Positions 54,961 to 63,915 of a DNA stretch of 64,000 nt are shown in pieces; positions within the stretch are counted from its first letter, which is position 1; every line of letters starts with the position of its first letter. The translations under genes and the position numbers were made by a program. The stretch comes from Pseudalkalibacillus sp045920555 (lineage in GTDB: Bacteria > Bacillota > Bacilli > Bacillales > Fictibacillaceae): the NCBI RefSeq assembly GCF_045920555.1, contig NZ_CP174509.1, positions 2,480,001 through 2,544,000 on the forward strand, read 5' to 3'. The notes under the pieces were generated by a model, which searched no databases, was not told the DNA's origin, and saw only the letters and a program-made list of their open reading frames with translations.

Positions 54961-55158
54961 TTAACTAAGGTACGGGATAATTAAAGAAATTACTCCAAGT
55001 CCGATTGCCCACCATGCTAAGACTTTCTGTGGGCTAGCTAAACCAATTAATCCTAGGACAACACCAATACTGCCTAACCAGAGTGGGGCATAAAAGAATC
55101 CGATTACCGCTGAGAGGATACCTAACCACACAATCCATCTTCCTGTTATAACATTCAT
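54961..55158 (-). CDS. Small membrane protein
   Basis: A 65-residue protein with a good ribosome binding site (AAAGGAG). Two or three short hydrophobic segments (WLGILSAVIGFFYAPLWLGS, VVLGLIGLA, AIGLGVISLIIPYL), typical of small Bacillus inner-membrane proteins. Function unknown. Convergent to neighbouring genes. Confidence 0.6.
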   Translation of the reverse strand: MNVITGRWIVWLGILSAVIGFFYAPLWLGSIGVVLGLIGLASPQKVLAWWAIGLGVISLIIPYLS

Positions 55159-55843
55159 TCTTTAACAATTTCTCCTTTCTATTAGTTTGAAATTATATTA
55201 GATTCCTTTAATATTCCATTTGTAAATATTATGTTTATGAAATATGTTCCTTTCATTATATGATCCAACGGTTGTTTTGTTACCATTACATAATCAATCA
55301 ATTATTGGCATATAGTGTATGGTGCTGAGTCATCCAGACTTAGATGATGATTCTTTTTAGCCCTCTTTGCACACTATTTCCCAATTATCTAGAATCTAAG
55401 GGCATTATTTTCCTCCAGAGTCCCTTTGGATTGATTGGTATGACTATACAGTTTAATGGATGAAAGAATAGACTTGCCTTTTGGTTCATAAAGACATGGC
55501 TTAAAGGAAGAAATCGAGCATTTCTCTAGAAGAAATAGCTGTTTTCTCTGTTTTTGGATGGTTAAAAGGATTATGGACACATAAACTGAAATTTTATCCT
55601 TATGAGGTGATTCTATTTGATTGAAATGAAAGAAGGTTTTTTCGCGATGAGTTGATCCGGTTTCGGTAATTTCCCTCTCTTGTAATACACGTTGAGTTTA
55701 ATACCTTAGTTTGATAATAGGAGTTTTTGTTATTTCTGCAGGTTTAACATATTTTAAATAGAATTACTATTTAATGTTCAGTTTTCAATATTCCTTTGCA
55801 AGGCTTTACTGAAAATCTTCTTAAATAGAGAGGAGATTTCCTA
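55159..55843. other. Long intergenic region
   Basis: A 63-codon minus-strand open frame (55389-55580) has no ribosome binding site and is not called. The final 30 bases carry AGAGGAGAT for the next gene. Nothing else recognised. Confidence 0.4.
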
Positions 55844-56140
55844 ATGTATCAGGTAAATGAATTAAAAAGACTGGTTGAATCCCCTTATGTGTACGATAAT
55901 AATCATAACCTTGTTTTTAATAGGGTTCATATCTATTCAAACACAGCGATTAACCGTGAAGTTTTAGTACAGGCGACGGTGACTTTTAACTCAAATGAAC
56001 GATATTTTCACGTAATTGTTAATGACCCCGGGTTTGATATGGGGATTTTCTCCAAATACTTTAAATTAAAAAATGTAGTCCAAACCAATAAATCCTATAC
56101 GGTCTATTGTGTTTATTTGGATGATGACGTTATGGATTAA
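55844..56140 (+). CDS. Hypothetical protein
   Basis: A 98-residue protein with AGAGGAGAT before the ATG. The sequence alternates beta-strand-like segments (REVLVQATVTFNSNERYFHV, NVVQTNKSYTVYCVYLDDDV). No signal peptide or membrane segment. No family recognised; possibly a small beta-sandwich spore-associated protein. Confidence 0.6.
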   Translation: MYQVNELKRLVESPYVYDNNHNLVFNRVHIYSNTAINREVLVQATVTFNSNERYFHVIVNDPGFDMGIFSKYFKLKNVVQTNKSYTVYCVYLDDDVMD

Positions 56141-56318
56141 TCAAATAAAAAAGCCATAAGCTGATGGCTAAATTCAAAGACAGATGACTCCTTAGACTTT
56201 TTGGTCCAATTCTCGAACTTTACCTTAAAACAGATATTTTGTTATTGCTGTAGGAGTTAATCGCATAGTTGTAGGGTGGGCGGTCAAAATCCCCTTTTAG
56301 AAAGGGGGTGGTCTGGCC

Positions 56319-56405
56319 GTGAGTAATAGTGATTTCGACTTAGACAAAGCAACATTTATGATTTTACTGATCACCTTGATGTTTACTTTACACAATTTCA
56401 ATTAA
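56319..56405 (+). CDS. 28-residue single-helix membrane peptide
   Basis: GTG 56319 follows AAAGGGGGTGG. It reads SNSDFDLDKATFMILLITLM and ends FTLHNFN: an acidic N-terminus and one hydrophobic helix. This resembles short membrane peptides expressed in sporulating Bacillus, but no family is assigned. Confidence 0.45.
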   Translation: MSNSDFDLDKATFMILLITLMFTLHNFN

Positions 56406-56462
56406 AAGAATAATCCACCTTACGCCTGGTAAGCCCTAGTTGCGAATTTACATAAAAAAGTA

Positions 56463-56490
56463 AACCCGACCAATTTGGCGGGTATTTTTC
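56463..56490 (+). terminator. Hairpin terminator
   Basis: ACCCG pairs with CGGGT around ACCAATTTGG, followed by ATTTTTCT. Confidence 0.7.
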
Positions 56491-56716
56491 TTGCATATCG
56501 ACTTACTTTATATAAGTAAATATAAGGGTTAGCATAGCTTGGCCGGTATAAGAAATAAAAGAATAGAATAGTAAGGAAAGCTGCCATTACCTGCTTTTCA
56601 TTTATTTTCGGCCTTTTGCATTCCGAATTGAATCCAAAATAGTTTCTGTTTTCCCAACCAAAGTTATTCGTATCACATACACTATCTTACCAATTAAAAT
56701 AGAGAGGAAAACGATT

Positions 56717-56860
56717 TTGGCAAATTCAAATTTCGAACAATTCGTTACAGAATTACAACGTTTTATTGTTAGGATTGAACAAAATGATAAGAAAACGGAA
56801 TCAATAAACCCTTATCTTTTAGATCTTAAAAAGATAATTCAAAAATACCTAAACGATTAA
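56717..56860 (+). CDS. 47-residue hypothetical protein
   Basis: TTG 56717 follows AGAGAGGAAA. It reads ANSNFEQFVTELQRFIVRIE and ends LDLKKIIQKYLND, an amphipathic helical pair. No family recognised; codon use and ribosome binding site suggest a real small gene. Confidence 0.4.
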   Translation: MANSNFEQFVTELQRFIVRIEQNDKKTESINPYLLDLKKIIQKYLND

Positions 56861-57083
56861 AAAGGATAATCCTAGCTTAAAAAAGAAAAAGTCTACCTTT
56901 ATAAATCACCATCCCTTATAGGTAACTTACCTCTGTTTTGGCACCTCCAAAGTAATCCTTGCATAATTTTTCCCCCTATTCAACACCGATGATGACCACT
57001 TTTTTCCCTCTAAAGAAGAAACCATCGCATGTCGCACATAGTTCACGTGTCGATGGTAGTTTTTCTCCTGACCGTATGACTAT

Positions 57084-57300
57084 GGTCAGCGCGGTGAAGT
57101 GCTGAGCATCACGAATGTACAACCAAAAGATAAAATGTGCGGTACCGTAAATGCTGCTTTCGAGAACCCGGGCACACCTGCGTCCCGGATTCCAATATTT
57201 CTAAATTTGCTTGGAGCCCTATTTCGGAATACCGCAATAAAGTGAAGAACGAGATTCAAGAGCAAAAACAGGCTAATGACCATACGGCGAAAAAAATATA
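57084..57300 (+). pseudogene. Unidentified decayed gene
   Basis: One frame reads GEVLSITNVQPKDKMCGTVN and AAFENPGTPASRI, then a shifted frame SNISKFAWSPISEYRNKVKN to a stop at 57300. The amino acid composition is that of real protein, but I cannot name the family. Confidence 0.35.
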
Positions 57301-57359
57301 AAATGGATGATTGTTAATTAAATTATGTTTTACAAACGCTTACCTATTGCTAACTTTAA

Positions 57360-57500
57360 TGGAATAAGCCCTTCGTCATAAAAAAGTAAAAAAGAGCTCC
57401 AATCCGAGCTCTTTTTCTTGTGAATTCATACGAGAAACTGTCTGTGAAAAACATGTGATTTAGGCTTGGAATTCCGATTTTGTACCTCAAAACAGAACCC
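57360..57500 (+). repeat. Non-coding repeat with GAGCTC hairpin, copy B
   Basis: Counterpart of 45052-45211: AAAAGAGCTCCAATCCGAGCTCTTTT hairpin region, then CTTGTGAATTC, GAGAAACTGTCTGTGAAAA and GATTTTGTACCTCAAAACAG. Loop bases differ between copies while the stem is kept. Confidence 0.6.
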
Positions 57501-57615
57501 GTTACTTAGATTCAAGCTTTTTTTTTATTTTATGAGAAAATTTATATAACCCATAAACCTTTTGGAGCGGTTCCCCGTCTATTTAAATAGGTAGACACCG
57601 AAATGAGGTCATACA

Positions 57616-58166
57616 ATGAATCGTAAGAATTTAAACCATCCAGACATTATGAATATACATACCAAAGAAGAGATGATGGAACATATTATGGATGAATATG
57701 GTGGAGCGATCCTAAAATTGATGTTCGTAATCGTACGGTCGCTGAAGATCTAACGCAGGAGATCTTTTTAAAATGTTACCAAAAAATTCATTCCTATCGG
57801 GGAGAAGCCAATTTCAAAACTTGGCTTTACAGAATTGCTTCAAATCACTGTAACGATTATGTAAGAAGTGCTCATTATCGCTATACGGTTTTGACTGAGA
57901 AAATAGCCAAATTCACAAAAGGGAAAGAGCCTTCGCCTGAAGAGGCTGCAATCCTAAATAGCCGCAAAAAGGAGTTGTCAGAACAAGTTTTATCGCTCCC
58001 TATAAAATACAGAGAGGTTATTTTTCTCTTCTATTTTGAGCTATTGTCACAAAAAGAGATCAGCCTGATGTTGGATATCAACCTAAATACAGTTAAATCG
58101 AGGTTGTCGCGAGCAAAATTTCTCCTGAAAAACATCTTGGAAGGAGGGGATGAAGATGCAAGATGA
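57616..58166 (+). pseudogene. ECF-type sigma factor, frameshifted
   Basis: ATG 57616 starts HIMDEYGGAILKLMFV and then loses frame near 57730. The other frame gives RNRTVAEDLTQEIFLKCYQK (region 2, -10 recognition), YRGEANFKTWLYRIASNHCN and region 4 LSQKEISLMLDINLNTVKSR to 58166. One base is missing or added in the region 2 code. The downstream anti-sigma gene overlaps by 11 bases. Confidence 0.75.
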
Positions 58167-59384
58167 ACTGAAAAAACTTAAAGAAACACTCGAACAAACG
58201 ACATTTAAGGACTTTGATTTTGATGAGGAAAAACGGAAAAAAGTGCATGAAACATATAAGCGAAAACAAAGAAAACCGACCTTATTTGGTAAAGTCAACC
58301 CTACATTCAGCATGATTGCATGCTTTATGATCTTGCTGGGGATGGCCTTTTATACATTGAAGCAAGGTCCTGGTCCTTCGGAAAATGAACCAAGTACAAG
58401 CAAGCCTGTTGAAATTTCAGAGTCCACTGATAGCAGAAAATTTGCTATTGAAGCAAATGTTACAAAAGATAAATTAATCTCGAGAATGGAAAATCCGCTT
58501 GCATTTTTTGATTCTGTCCAAGGTTCATTCACCTATCATATAGGTTCCTACCATCATGATATTACGGAGAAAAAACACTACCAAATCCAAACAGGGAAGC
58601 ATTCCGCTTCTTACATCAAAAGTATCCAGGAAGATGGGATATCTATTGAGAAAATTTCCGATCAACATGATTTTCAGGAGCTTTTCCTTGCTGGTGGTGT
58701 AAACCCTTCGATTGCACCGAAGGATTATGCATTATGGTTAAAAACATCGAAGATGACTGGGAAATCGCTGGCTATGAAGAAATGCATGGACTTAATGTGG
58801 TACGTATCGAAGGAAAGATGAGTCGGCATTCGGCCACATCATTCAAAGCCTGGGTTCATACTGGTACGGGTATTTTAATAAAACTGGAGGAGTATGCATC
58901 AAATGGAGATGTTGTGGATTATATAAAAACGCATTCCATTTCTTTTAACCAAAAGGATTTAACTAGCCTTCGGTCAAATGATCCAATGAGTGCAATTCCT
59001 GAGGAATTCAACGAATATCCAGCGTCCTTTAAAAAACATATTAAGGTTTTAAAGAGTGTTCCATACAAGATTATCGAGGCTAGGGTCTCGATAAATACGG
59101 ACAAAATGACATTTTTCCAGCATTATAAAGGTGAAAACGGGAGTAGAAACGATATTCAATTAAGGATTCAACCAGACAGATTTGAAGAATGGAAAGCAAG
59201 TACTGGAGTAAAGGAAAATAACGGTAACTTATTGGATGGTACGGAAGCCGTCTTTATCCGCATAGGAAAACAAAAGCTCGCGGTCAGATGGGAAGACAAA
59301 GGGTATTATTACGAAGTGAGTAGTTTCTTATCAAAAGAGGAGCTTCTGGAAGTCATTGATTCCATGGGAAAGTTAAAACTTTAA
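58156..59384 (+). pseudogene. Cognate anti-sigma factor, frameshifted
   Basis: ATG 58156 (GGAGGGG upstream) gives a short cytoplasmic N-terminus, one transmembrane helix (NPTFSMIACFMILLGMAFYT, ~54-73) and an outer domain. The frame breaks near 58740: DYALWLK runs out, while the second frame continues KNIEDDWEIAGYEEMHGLNV, ending at 59384 in EELLEVIDSMGKLKL. A single missing base explains it. The arrangement is that of a membrane anti-sigma of the DUF4367/RsiV-like class. Confidence 0.7.
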
Positions 59385-59449
59385 TAAAATAATAAGACTG
59401 ACTCAAAAGGACATTTGGAATGCGCTATATCTGGTTAATAATAATATAC

Positions 59450-59486
59450 GAGGGGGCGATTGCTGTAAAACGTGATCGCCCTTTAC
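59450..59486 (+). terminator. GGGCG hairpin terminator
   Basis: GGGGGCGAT pairs with ATCGCCCTT around TGCTGTAAAACGTG, followed by TACTTATT. Member of the dispersed hairpin group. Confidence 0.65.
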
Positions 59487-59626
59487 TTATTCATAAACTG
59501 AAGCTGGAATATGGTGGATTGGATTTTATTCCTTCTTTAGAAAAGGGCCAATTAACGGAATAAGAAGGAAATTACTCCTATTCATAGAATAGATGAATGA
59601 AATAGATGGAAGGGAGAAAAGTAATC

Positions 59627-60115
59627 ATGTCTAACACAATTACTAAAAGTAAAGTAATAAAACGTAATGGATTTAGTTTCATTGGTAGTTCAATACGAAC
59701 GAGTAATGAAGTAGAGATGAAAAGGAAAGGTAGTATCCCACAACTTTGGGAAAGTTTTTATGAGAATAAAGTATTGGATTCTATAACTAATAAAAAGGAT
59801 TCAACTATTGTTGCCTTATATACTAATTATGAATCTGATGAAACTGGTATTTATACATATGCTATTGGTACAGAAATAACAGATAGTGAAAAGACTTCTG
59901 AAGGTCTGGAGTCTTTTGAAATCGCTGATGATAATTATATTGTTTTTACTACTCGAAAGGGATCTATTCCAGAAGTAGTCATTGAGGCCTGGCAGGAGAT
60001 ATGGGATTGGTCAGAAGATAGAGAAAGGGCTTTTAAAACAGATTTTGAAGTATATGGTGAAAAGGCAAAAGATCCTCAAAATAGTCAAGTTGATATTTAT
60101 ATTTCTGTTAAGTAG
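59627..60115 (+). CDS. GyrI-like/AraC effector-binding domain protein
   Basis: About 162 residues from ATG 59627 with AAGGGAG upstream. The fold is suggested by IKRNGFSFIGSSIRTSNEVE, IPQLWESFYENKVLDSITNK, IYTYAIGTEITDSEKTSEGL and the end VDIYISVK, a pattern of stand-alone GyrI-like small-molecule-binding proteins. Such proteins bind or hydrolyse hydrophobic toxic compounds or act as partners of regulators. No neighbour clarifies its role. Confidence 0.75.
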   Translation: MSNTITKSKVIKRNGFSFIGSSIRTSNEVEMKRKGSIPQLWESFYENKVLDSITNKKDSTIVALYTNYESDETGIYTYAIGTEITDSEKTSEGLESFEIADDNYIVFTTRKGSIPEVVIEAWQEIWDWSEDRERAFKTDFEVYGEKAKDPQNSQVDIYISVK

Positions 60116-60143
60116 TACCAGTAAATATAGAGAAACGTTATTA

Positions 60144-60184
60144 AAGAAAAGGGCGCTTTTCTGTAATAAGGAAAAGTGCCCATA
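60144..60184 (+). repeat. Dispersed GGGCGC hairpin
   Basis: AAAGGGCGCTTTTCTG and GGAAAAGTGCCCAT pair around TAATAA; followed by a further AAGGGCCATTT arm. Could serve as terminator for the preceding gene. Confidence 0.5.
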
Positions 60185-60269
60185 TTACATATAAGGGCCA
60201 TTTAAATGAGTAAGGGAAGGGGCAATTTATAAGGGCTGGACAATCCGAGTTATCAACAGCAACAGTAAA

Positions 60270-60305
60270 AATGGAGTGTAGGCTTAAAGGCAAGCACTCC
60301 ATTTT
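60270..60305 (+). terminator. Hairpin terminator
   Basis: ATGGAGTG...GGCTT pairs with AAG...CACTCCAT, followed by TTTAT. Confidence 0.6.
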
Positions 60306-60314
60306 ATATTAAGT

Positions 60315-60970
60315 CTTTTTAAACCACGGGCTATGCCCGTGTGAAAATTAACCTTTAAGGGTTGTAATAGAAAAATCTCCTCTCGTTATAATAGAAACTG
60401 GCCGTCAAACCAATTTCAATTAACGAGAGGAGATCTGCTCATGTCGAGCGACAACAGTTTATCACATACCCGATGGAATTGTAAGTATCACATTGTGTTT
60501 ATCCCAAAATATAGAAGAAAGATCATATTTGGGAAATTGAGAAAAGACATTGGTGCGATTCTAAGAAGATTATGCGATATGAAAGATGTTGAGATCATTG
60601 AAGCTCATGCAATGCCAGACCATATACACTTGTTGGTCAGAATACCACCCAAAATGTCTGTATCTTACTTCATGGGATACTTGAAAGGGAAAAGTTCTTT
60701 AATGATACATGACCGACATGCAAACCTGAAATATAATCATGGAAATCGTACGTTTTGGGCTAAAGGATACTATGTGAGTACAGTTGGACTCAATCAAAAG
60801 ACCGTAGCGAAATATATTCGAGAACAAGAAGCTGAAGACCGTTTGCGAGATAACATGACTAAACGAGAATATGTAGACCCATTCAAAAAATAGGTAGAGA
60901 GATAAACGGTTGACGGTCAATTCAAAAGGCCCCTTTAGGGGTTTGTTGGTAAAGTGCCCTTATAGGGCGA
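60315..60970 (+). mobile_element. IS200-group (IS200/IS605 family) element
   Basis: Left-end hairpin CCACGGGCTATGCCCGTG (60325-60342), a transposase gene with ribosome binding site GAGAGGAG, and right-end hairpins GGCCCCTTTAGGGG and GCCCTTATAGGGC (60930-60968). IS200 elements lack inverted repeats and target duplications, so exact ends are approximate. Confidence 0.65.
60441..60893 (+). CDS. tnpA: IS200/IS605-family Y1 transposase TnpA
   Basis: A 150-residue Y1 HUH transposase. The HUH motif is DHIHLLV (~63-69) and the catalytic Tyr lies in VAKYIREQEAED (~128). The N-terminus HTRWNCKYHIVFIPKYRRKI is typical of the IS200 group. No tnpB accompanies it. The frame is intact, so mobility is possible. 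Confidence 0.93.
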   Translation: MSSDNSLSHTRWNCKYHIVFIPKYRRKIIFGKLRKDIGAILRRLCDMKDVEIIEAHAMPDHIHLLVRIPPKMSVSYFMGYLKGKSSLMIHDRHANLKYNHGNRTFWAKGYYVSTVGLNQKTVAKYIREQEAEDRLRDNMTKREYVDPFKK

Positions 60971-60978
60971 AATTAAAA

Positions 60979-60997
60979 CCGCCCGTTTTACGGGCGG
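60979..60997 (-). terminator. Terminator of the VOC gene
   Basis: CCGCCCG (60979-60985) pairs with CGGGCGG (60991-60997); on the minus strand a TTTTAATTT run follows. Confidence 0.8.
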
Positions 60998-61007
60998 ATA
61001 CTTACTT

Positions 61008-61433
61008 TTAATTTTGAATTTCAGTAAAAATTTGAAAGGTCACGCCGAATTTGTCCGTTACATCACCAAAAGCTGGGCTAAAAGGGGTTTCTCCAAACGG
61101 CATATTGATTTGACCGTTTTGCCGCAAGGCTTCAAAAATTCGTTTTGATTTTTCCACGTCGTTCGTTGAAATGCAAATTGTCACCTGTTTACCCTTTTCA
61201 ATAGTCGAACCACCTGGAGCATCGGAAAACATGAGCTCCGCTTCACCCACTCGTAACTTTGCGTGTGCTACAAGATTCTTCAGATCATCGGTGAAAGTAT
61301 TAGGCATTTCCGGCATATCTCCGTAAGTAATAATTGTGAGGACTTCAGCACCGATTGCTTGTTCATAAAACTGAATAGCTTCCCTTGCGTTCCCTTCCAT
61401 ATTTAAATAAGGGGTAATTTTTACTGTCATCAT
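61008..61433 (-). CDS. VOC-family protein (PhnB/YjdN type)
   Basis: A 141-residue protein. It shows the YjdN/PhnB pattern: PYLNMEGNAREAIQFYEQAI near the start, GEAELMFSDAPGG (~63), a central VTICISTNDVEKSKRIFEAL and the end FGDVTDKFGVTFQIF. Proteins of this group bind a metal in a paired beta-alpha-beta fold; substrates are mostly unknown. AAGGAG precedes the ATG. Confidence 0.85.
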   Translation of the reverse strand: MMTVKITPYLNMEGNAREAIQFYEQAIGAEVLTIITYGDMPEMPNTFTDDLKNLVAHAKLRVGEAELMFSDAPGGSTIEKGKQVTICISTNDVEKSKRIFEALRQNGQINMPFGETPFSPAFGDVTDKFGVTFQIFTEIQN

Positions 61434-61805
61434 TGATCAACTCCTTAATTTATTATTCTTATCAATTGTAGCAAATGAATAATTCTTTGATTTCTTTTCG
61501 ATTGCTATCTTGAACAACAAACAGCAAACGGTGCTTTTTTATGATCTTTATGTTATACCTTAAACGGAGCACTTCAGTTGATTAACAAATCAAACTGATT
61601 AGCATACAAAATTCCGAAATGTAGTAGGTACCAAAAAGAAGTTTGGATGTTCTGATTCTGAGGTTGTCTTTCCTCATTATCAACCTATGAGTATTTACTT
61701 AGCCTAATAAAAGGGCAACAGGAGGAGGAATCGTTTTGATAAAGGAAGAATTAATTATAAAGTAGTCAATGAAATAAAAATGTTTGGATGGAGGGGAAAG
61801 GAATA

Positions 61806-62600
61806 ATGACTGACAGTTATCCAGAAATAGGTGAAGTGATTGGATATATTCATCAGCATATATACGAACCTTTGTCACTTTCCGAGTTAGCTCGTTATGC
61901 TTCTTATAGCCCGTACCATTTTACGCGCATTTTTAAAGAACAAATGGGTATCTCTCCAGTATATTATATTTCAGCTTTGCGTCTTCAAAAGGCAAAGGAT
62001 TTGTTGCTGCACACGAATTTGAGAGTACGGGATATTGGACTGGAAATCGGTCAAAAAAGTTTAGGAACATTTACGACCCGATTTACTGAGCGGGTAGGCA
62101 TGACACCTTCCGATTTTCGGGACTCTGTGCAGAGAGCGGAGAATCATTTTCGTTCTTTACAAAAGCTTAGCGACTGGTCTGATTCCCATATTTCCACAGA
62201 TCAACAAGCAACCATAAAAGGAACCGTTAAAGCGACCGTTCCTTTTGAGGGATTGGTTCTAATCGGTTTATTTGCTAAACCAATACCTGAAGGGCTCCCG
62301 ATCCATGGAACGCTCGTTTCTTCGTTGGGAGACTTTCACATAATAGATGTCAAACCAGGCGTTTATTACTTAATGGCTACCTCTGTCTCTTGGGGAATGC
62401 AGGCCATGGACTTTCTACTTCCTCAAAAAACCTTACGGACGCGATCGAAAAAGCCAATCATCGTAGAATCGTTTTCCTCAGTCCCACATCAAGAAGTAAT
62501 TCTCTATCCTCCACGGCTCGACGATCCACCAATCCTTATCTCCTTGCCATTGTTAATGAATAATTTTCTACAAAAAATTCAAAAACATAGTAATCGATAA
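61806..62600 (+). CDS. AraC-family transcriptional regulator
   Basis: About 264 residues from ATG 61806 (GGAGGGGAAAGG upstream). The AraC double helix-turn-helix is at the N-terminus (SLSELARYASYSPYHFTRIF, VRDIGLEIGQKSLGTFTTRF), followed by a ~150-residue effector domain (VPFEGLVLIGLFAKPIPEGL, HIIDVKPGVYYLMATSVSWG). This order is that of GyrI-like or cyclic-ligand AraC regulators. It may govern the VOC gene encoded divergently upstream. Confidence 0.85.
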   Translation: MTDSYPEIGEVIGYIHQHIYEPLSLSELARYASYSPYHFTRIFKEQMGISPVYYISALRLQKAKDLLLHTNLRVRDIGLEIGQKSLGTFTTRFTERVGMTPSDFRDSVQRAENHFRSLQKLSDWSDSHISTDQQATIKGTVKATVPFEGLVLIGLFAKPIPEGLPIHGTLVSSLGDFHIIDVKPGVYYLMATSVSWGMQAMDFLLPQKTLRTRSKKPIIVESFSSVPHQEVILYPPRLDDPPILISLPLLMNNFLQKIQKHSNR

Positions 62601-63065
62601 GAAATCCAGAAGGATAGGTGTACGATAACAAACAGTGGAGTAAACCCCCTTTAAAAAAGAGCACGATCTACTTCCATTAAAACAAGGCAGCTTCCTCAGT
62701 TCCAAATATTCTTGACAAAATTGACACGAAGTTATTCCGAAGGCTTTTTTAATCCCTTTTTATTAAAGGCTTTATTTAAAATTTTTTCTTTTCTTATTTC
62801 CATAGTTCCTCCATTAAACTACTCTTTTCTGGCATAACTTAAATTTCAAGATGCTCTAACTAATTACCTTCCTTATTCCACAATAGGCCCAATTCAAAAA
62901 GACGGACTTACTCAAGAAGTGCGCCCGATTACGGAAGATCACTATCCGTTTTGTTGATGGTATTGATTTTCAACTCTTATCTCAATTACTTGTGGAAAAA
63001 ATTAAATAGAATTATGCTCCAGTAGTCCTTAAATACATTCCTGTAAGTATAATAAATCTTGGTGT
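62601..63065. other. Intergenic region with hairpin-repeat fragments
   Basis: Contains CAATAGGCCCAATTC and GTGCGCCCGATTACGGAAGATC (about 62880-62942), the latter closely repeated at about 63608-63630. No gene seen. Confidence 0.4.
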
Positions 63066-63359
63066 TTAGTTTCTGAATGATAACCCATTTTCCTTCAAAG
63101 CAGACCTAAGTTTAGGTAAAGAAGCAGGTCCCATACCGTGAAATTGCAAAATCTCTTTTTCACTAAATTTTGATAGCTTATGTAAAGAAGTTATCCCATT
63201 GTTTTCCAATGCTCGTCTTGCTGGTGCCGAGAGTAGTGAAAGAAATCCGTTATCAGGTTTGCGTTCTTGCTCACAAGTCGGGCAGGTTGGACAATCGCTA
63301 CTTTTATAGTACTTATGTCCTTTGTTGCAAGTCCTTAAATTTTTTTCTGAGTTTGTCAT
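63066..63359 (-). CDS. Zinc-ribbon protein with RNA-polymerase alpha-CTD-like domain
   Basis: A 97-residue protein. The N-terminal half has CNKGHKYYKSSDCPTCPTC (Cys ~11, 23, 26, 29), a zinc-ribbon-like cluster. The C-terminal half (LLSAPARRALENNGITSLHK, EKEILQFHGMGPASLPKLRS) follows the helix-hairpin-helix of the RNA polymerase alpha C-terminal domain. It is annotated elsewhere only as alpha-CTD-like; it could contact DNA or sigma factors. ATG 63359 has AAAGGAGA upstream. Confidence 0.75.
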   Translation of the reverse strand: MTNSEKNLRTCNKGHKYYKSSDCPTCPTCEQERKPDNGFLSLLSAPARRALENNGITSLHKLSKFSEKEILQFHGMGPASLPKLRSALKENGLSFRN

Positions 63360-63727
63360 TTTAAAATGTCTCCTTTTCTTAAGAAATTTTTTTAACTTTC
63401 AACATTCTGCCAATTATTGAATGGATGACTTTTCAGGAGTATCTCTTTTCTAAGTTTGACGATTATGCTTTGATACATGTTTCGCTATCTCCTTTTCCTG
63501 CCCTTTAACTTAATAACAATTCTTTTAAATGATAAGATATTTTACAATCTCTTCCTCCTCTCCAAGAAAATGGACCTAAAAAGGAAAGGAGTGCTTATCC
63601 CTGAATAGCGCCCGATTGCGGAAGATCGTTATGTACGGTATAGACTTTACAGATATTCATGAAAAGTACCCGATATTTCAATAACATTTTTATGTAAAGA
63701 TATCATTCATCTAGGGAAAATTTAGTT
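63360..63727. other. Intergenic region
   Basis: Holds another AATAGCGCCCGATTGCGGAAG repeat arm near 63603-63630. No gene seen. Confidence 0.4.
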
Positions 63728-63915
63728 TCACTTAAGCCATTCTCTTAACTCTTCCGTCAATTGTTCGACTAACTCAGGTCTTCCATGTAACTGAGCTGGA
63801 ATATTATGGAAAATCTGGATACGCCAATTTCTTTCGATATTTACGACAACTAGAGTGTGATGTGTATTGGCAGGATTGATATCTAATTGTCCACAAGGAA
63901 CCATACATATTGGAT
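63728..63915 (-). pseudogene. SgcJ/EcaC (SnoaL-like) oxidoreductase C-terminal remnant
   Basis: The minus strand reads INPANTHHTLVVVNIERNWR and then IFHNIPAQLHGRPELVEQLT, ending at a TGA at 63728. The NIPAQ-x-HGRPE-x-V-x-x-L-T segment is the conserved end of SgcJ/EcaC-type NTF2-fold proteins. The N-terminal half cannot be found upstream in frame. Confidence 0.55.

Noticed and set aside
55389..55580. 63-codon minus-strand ORF
   Set aside because: No ribosome binding site, no recognisable motif, low-complexity Ser/Lys content.
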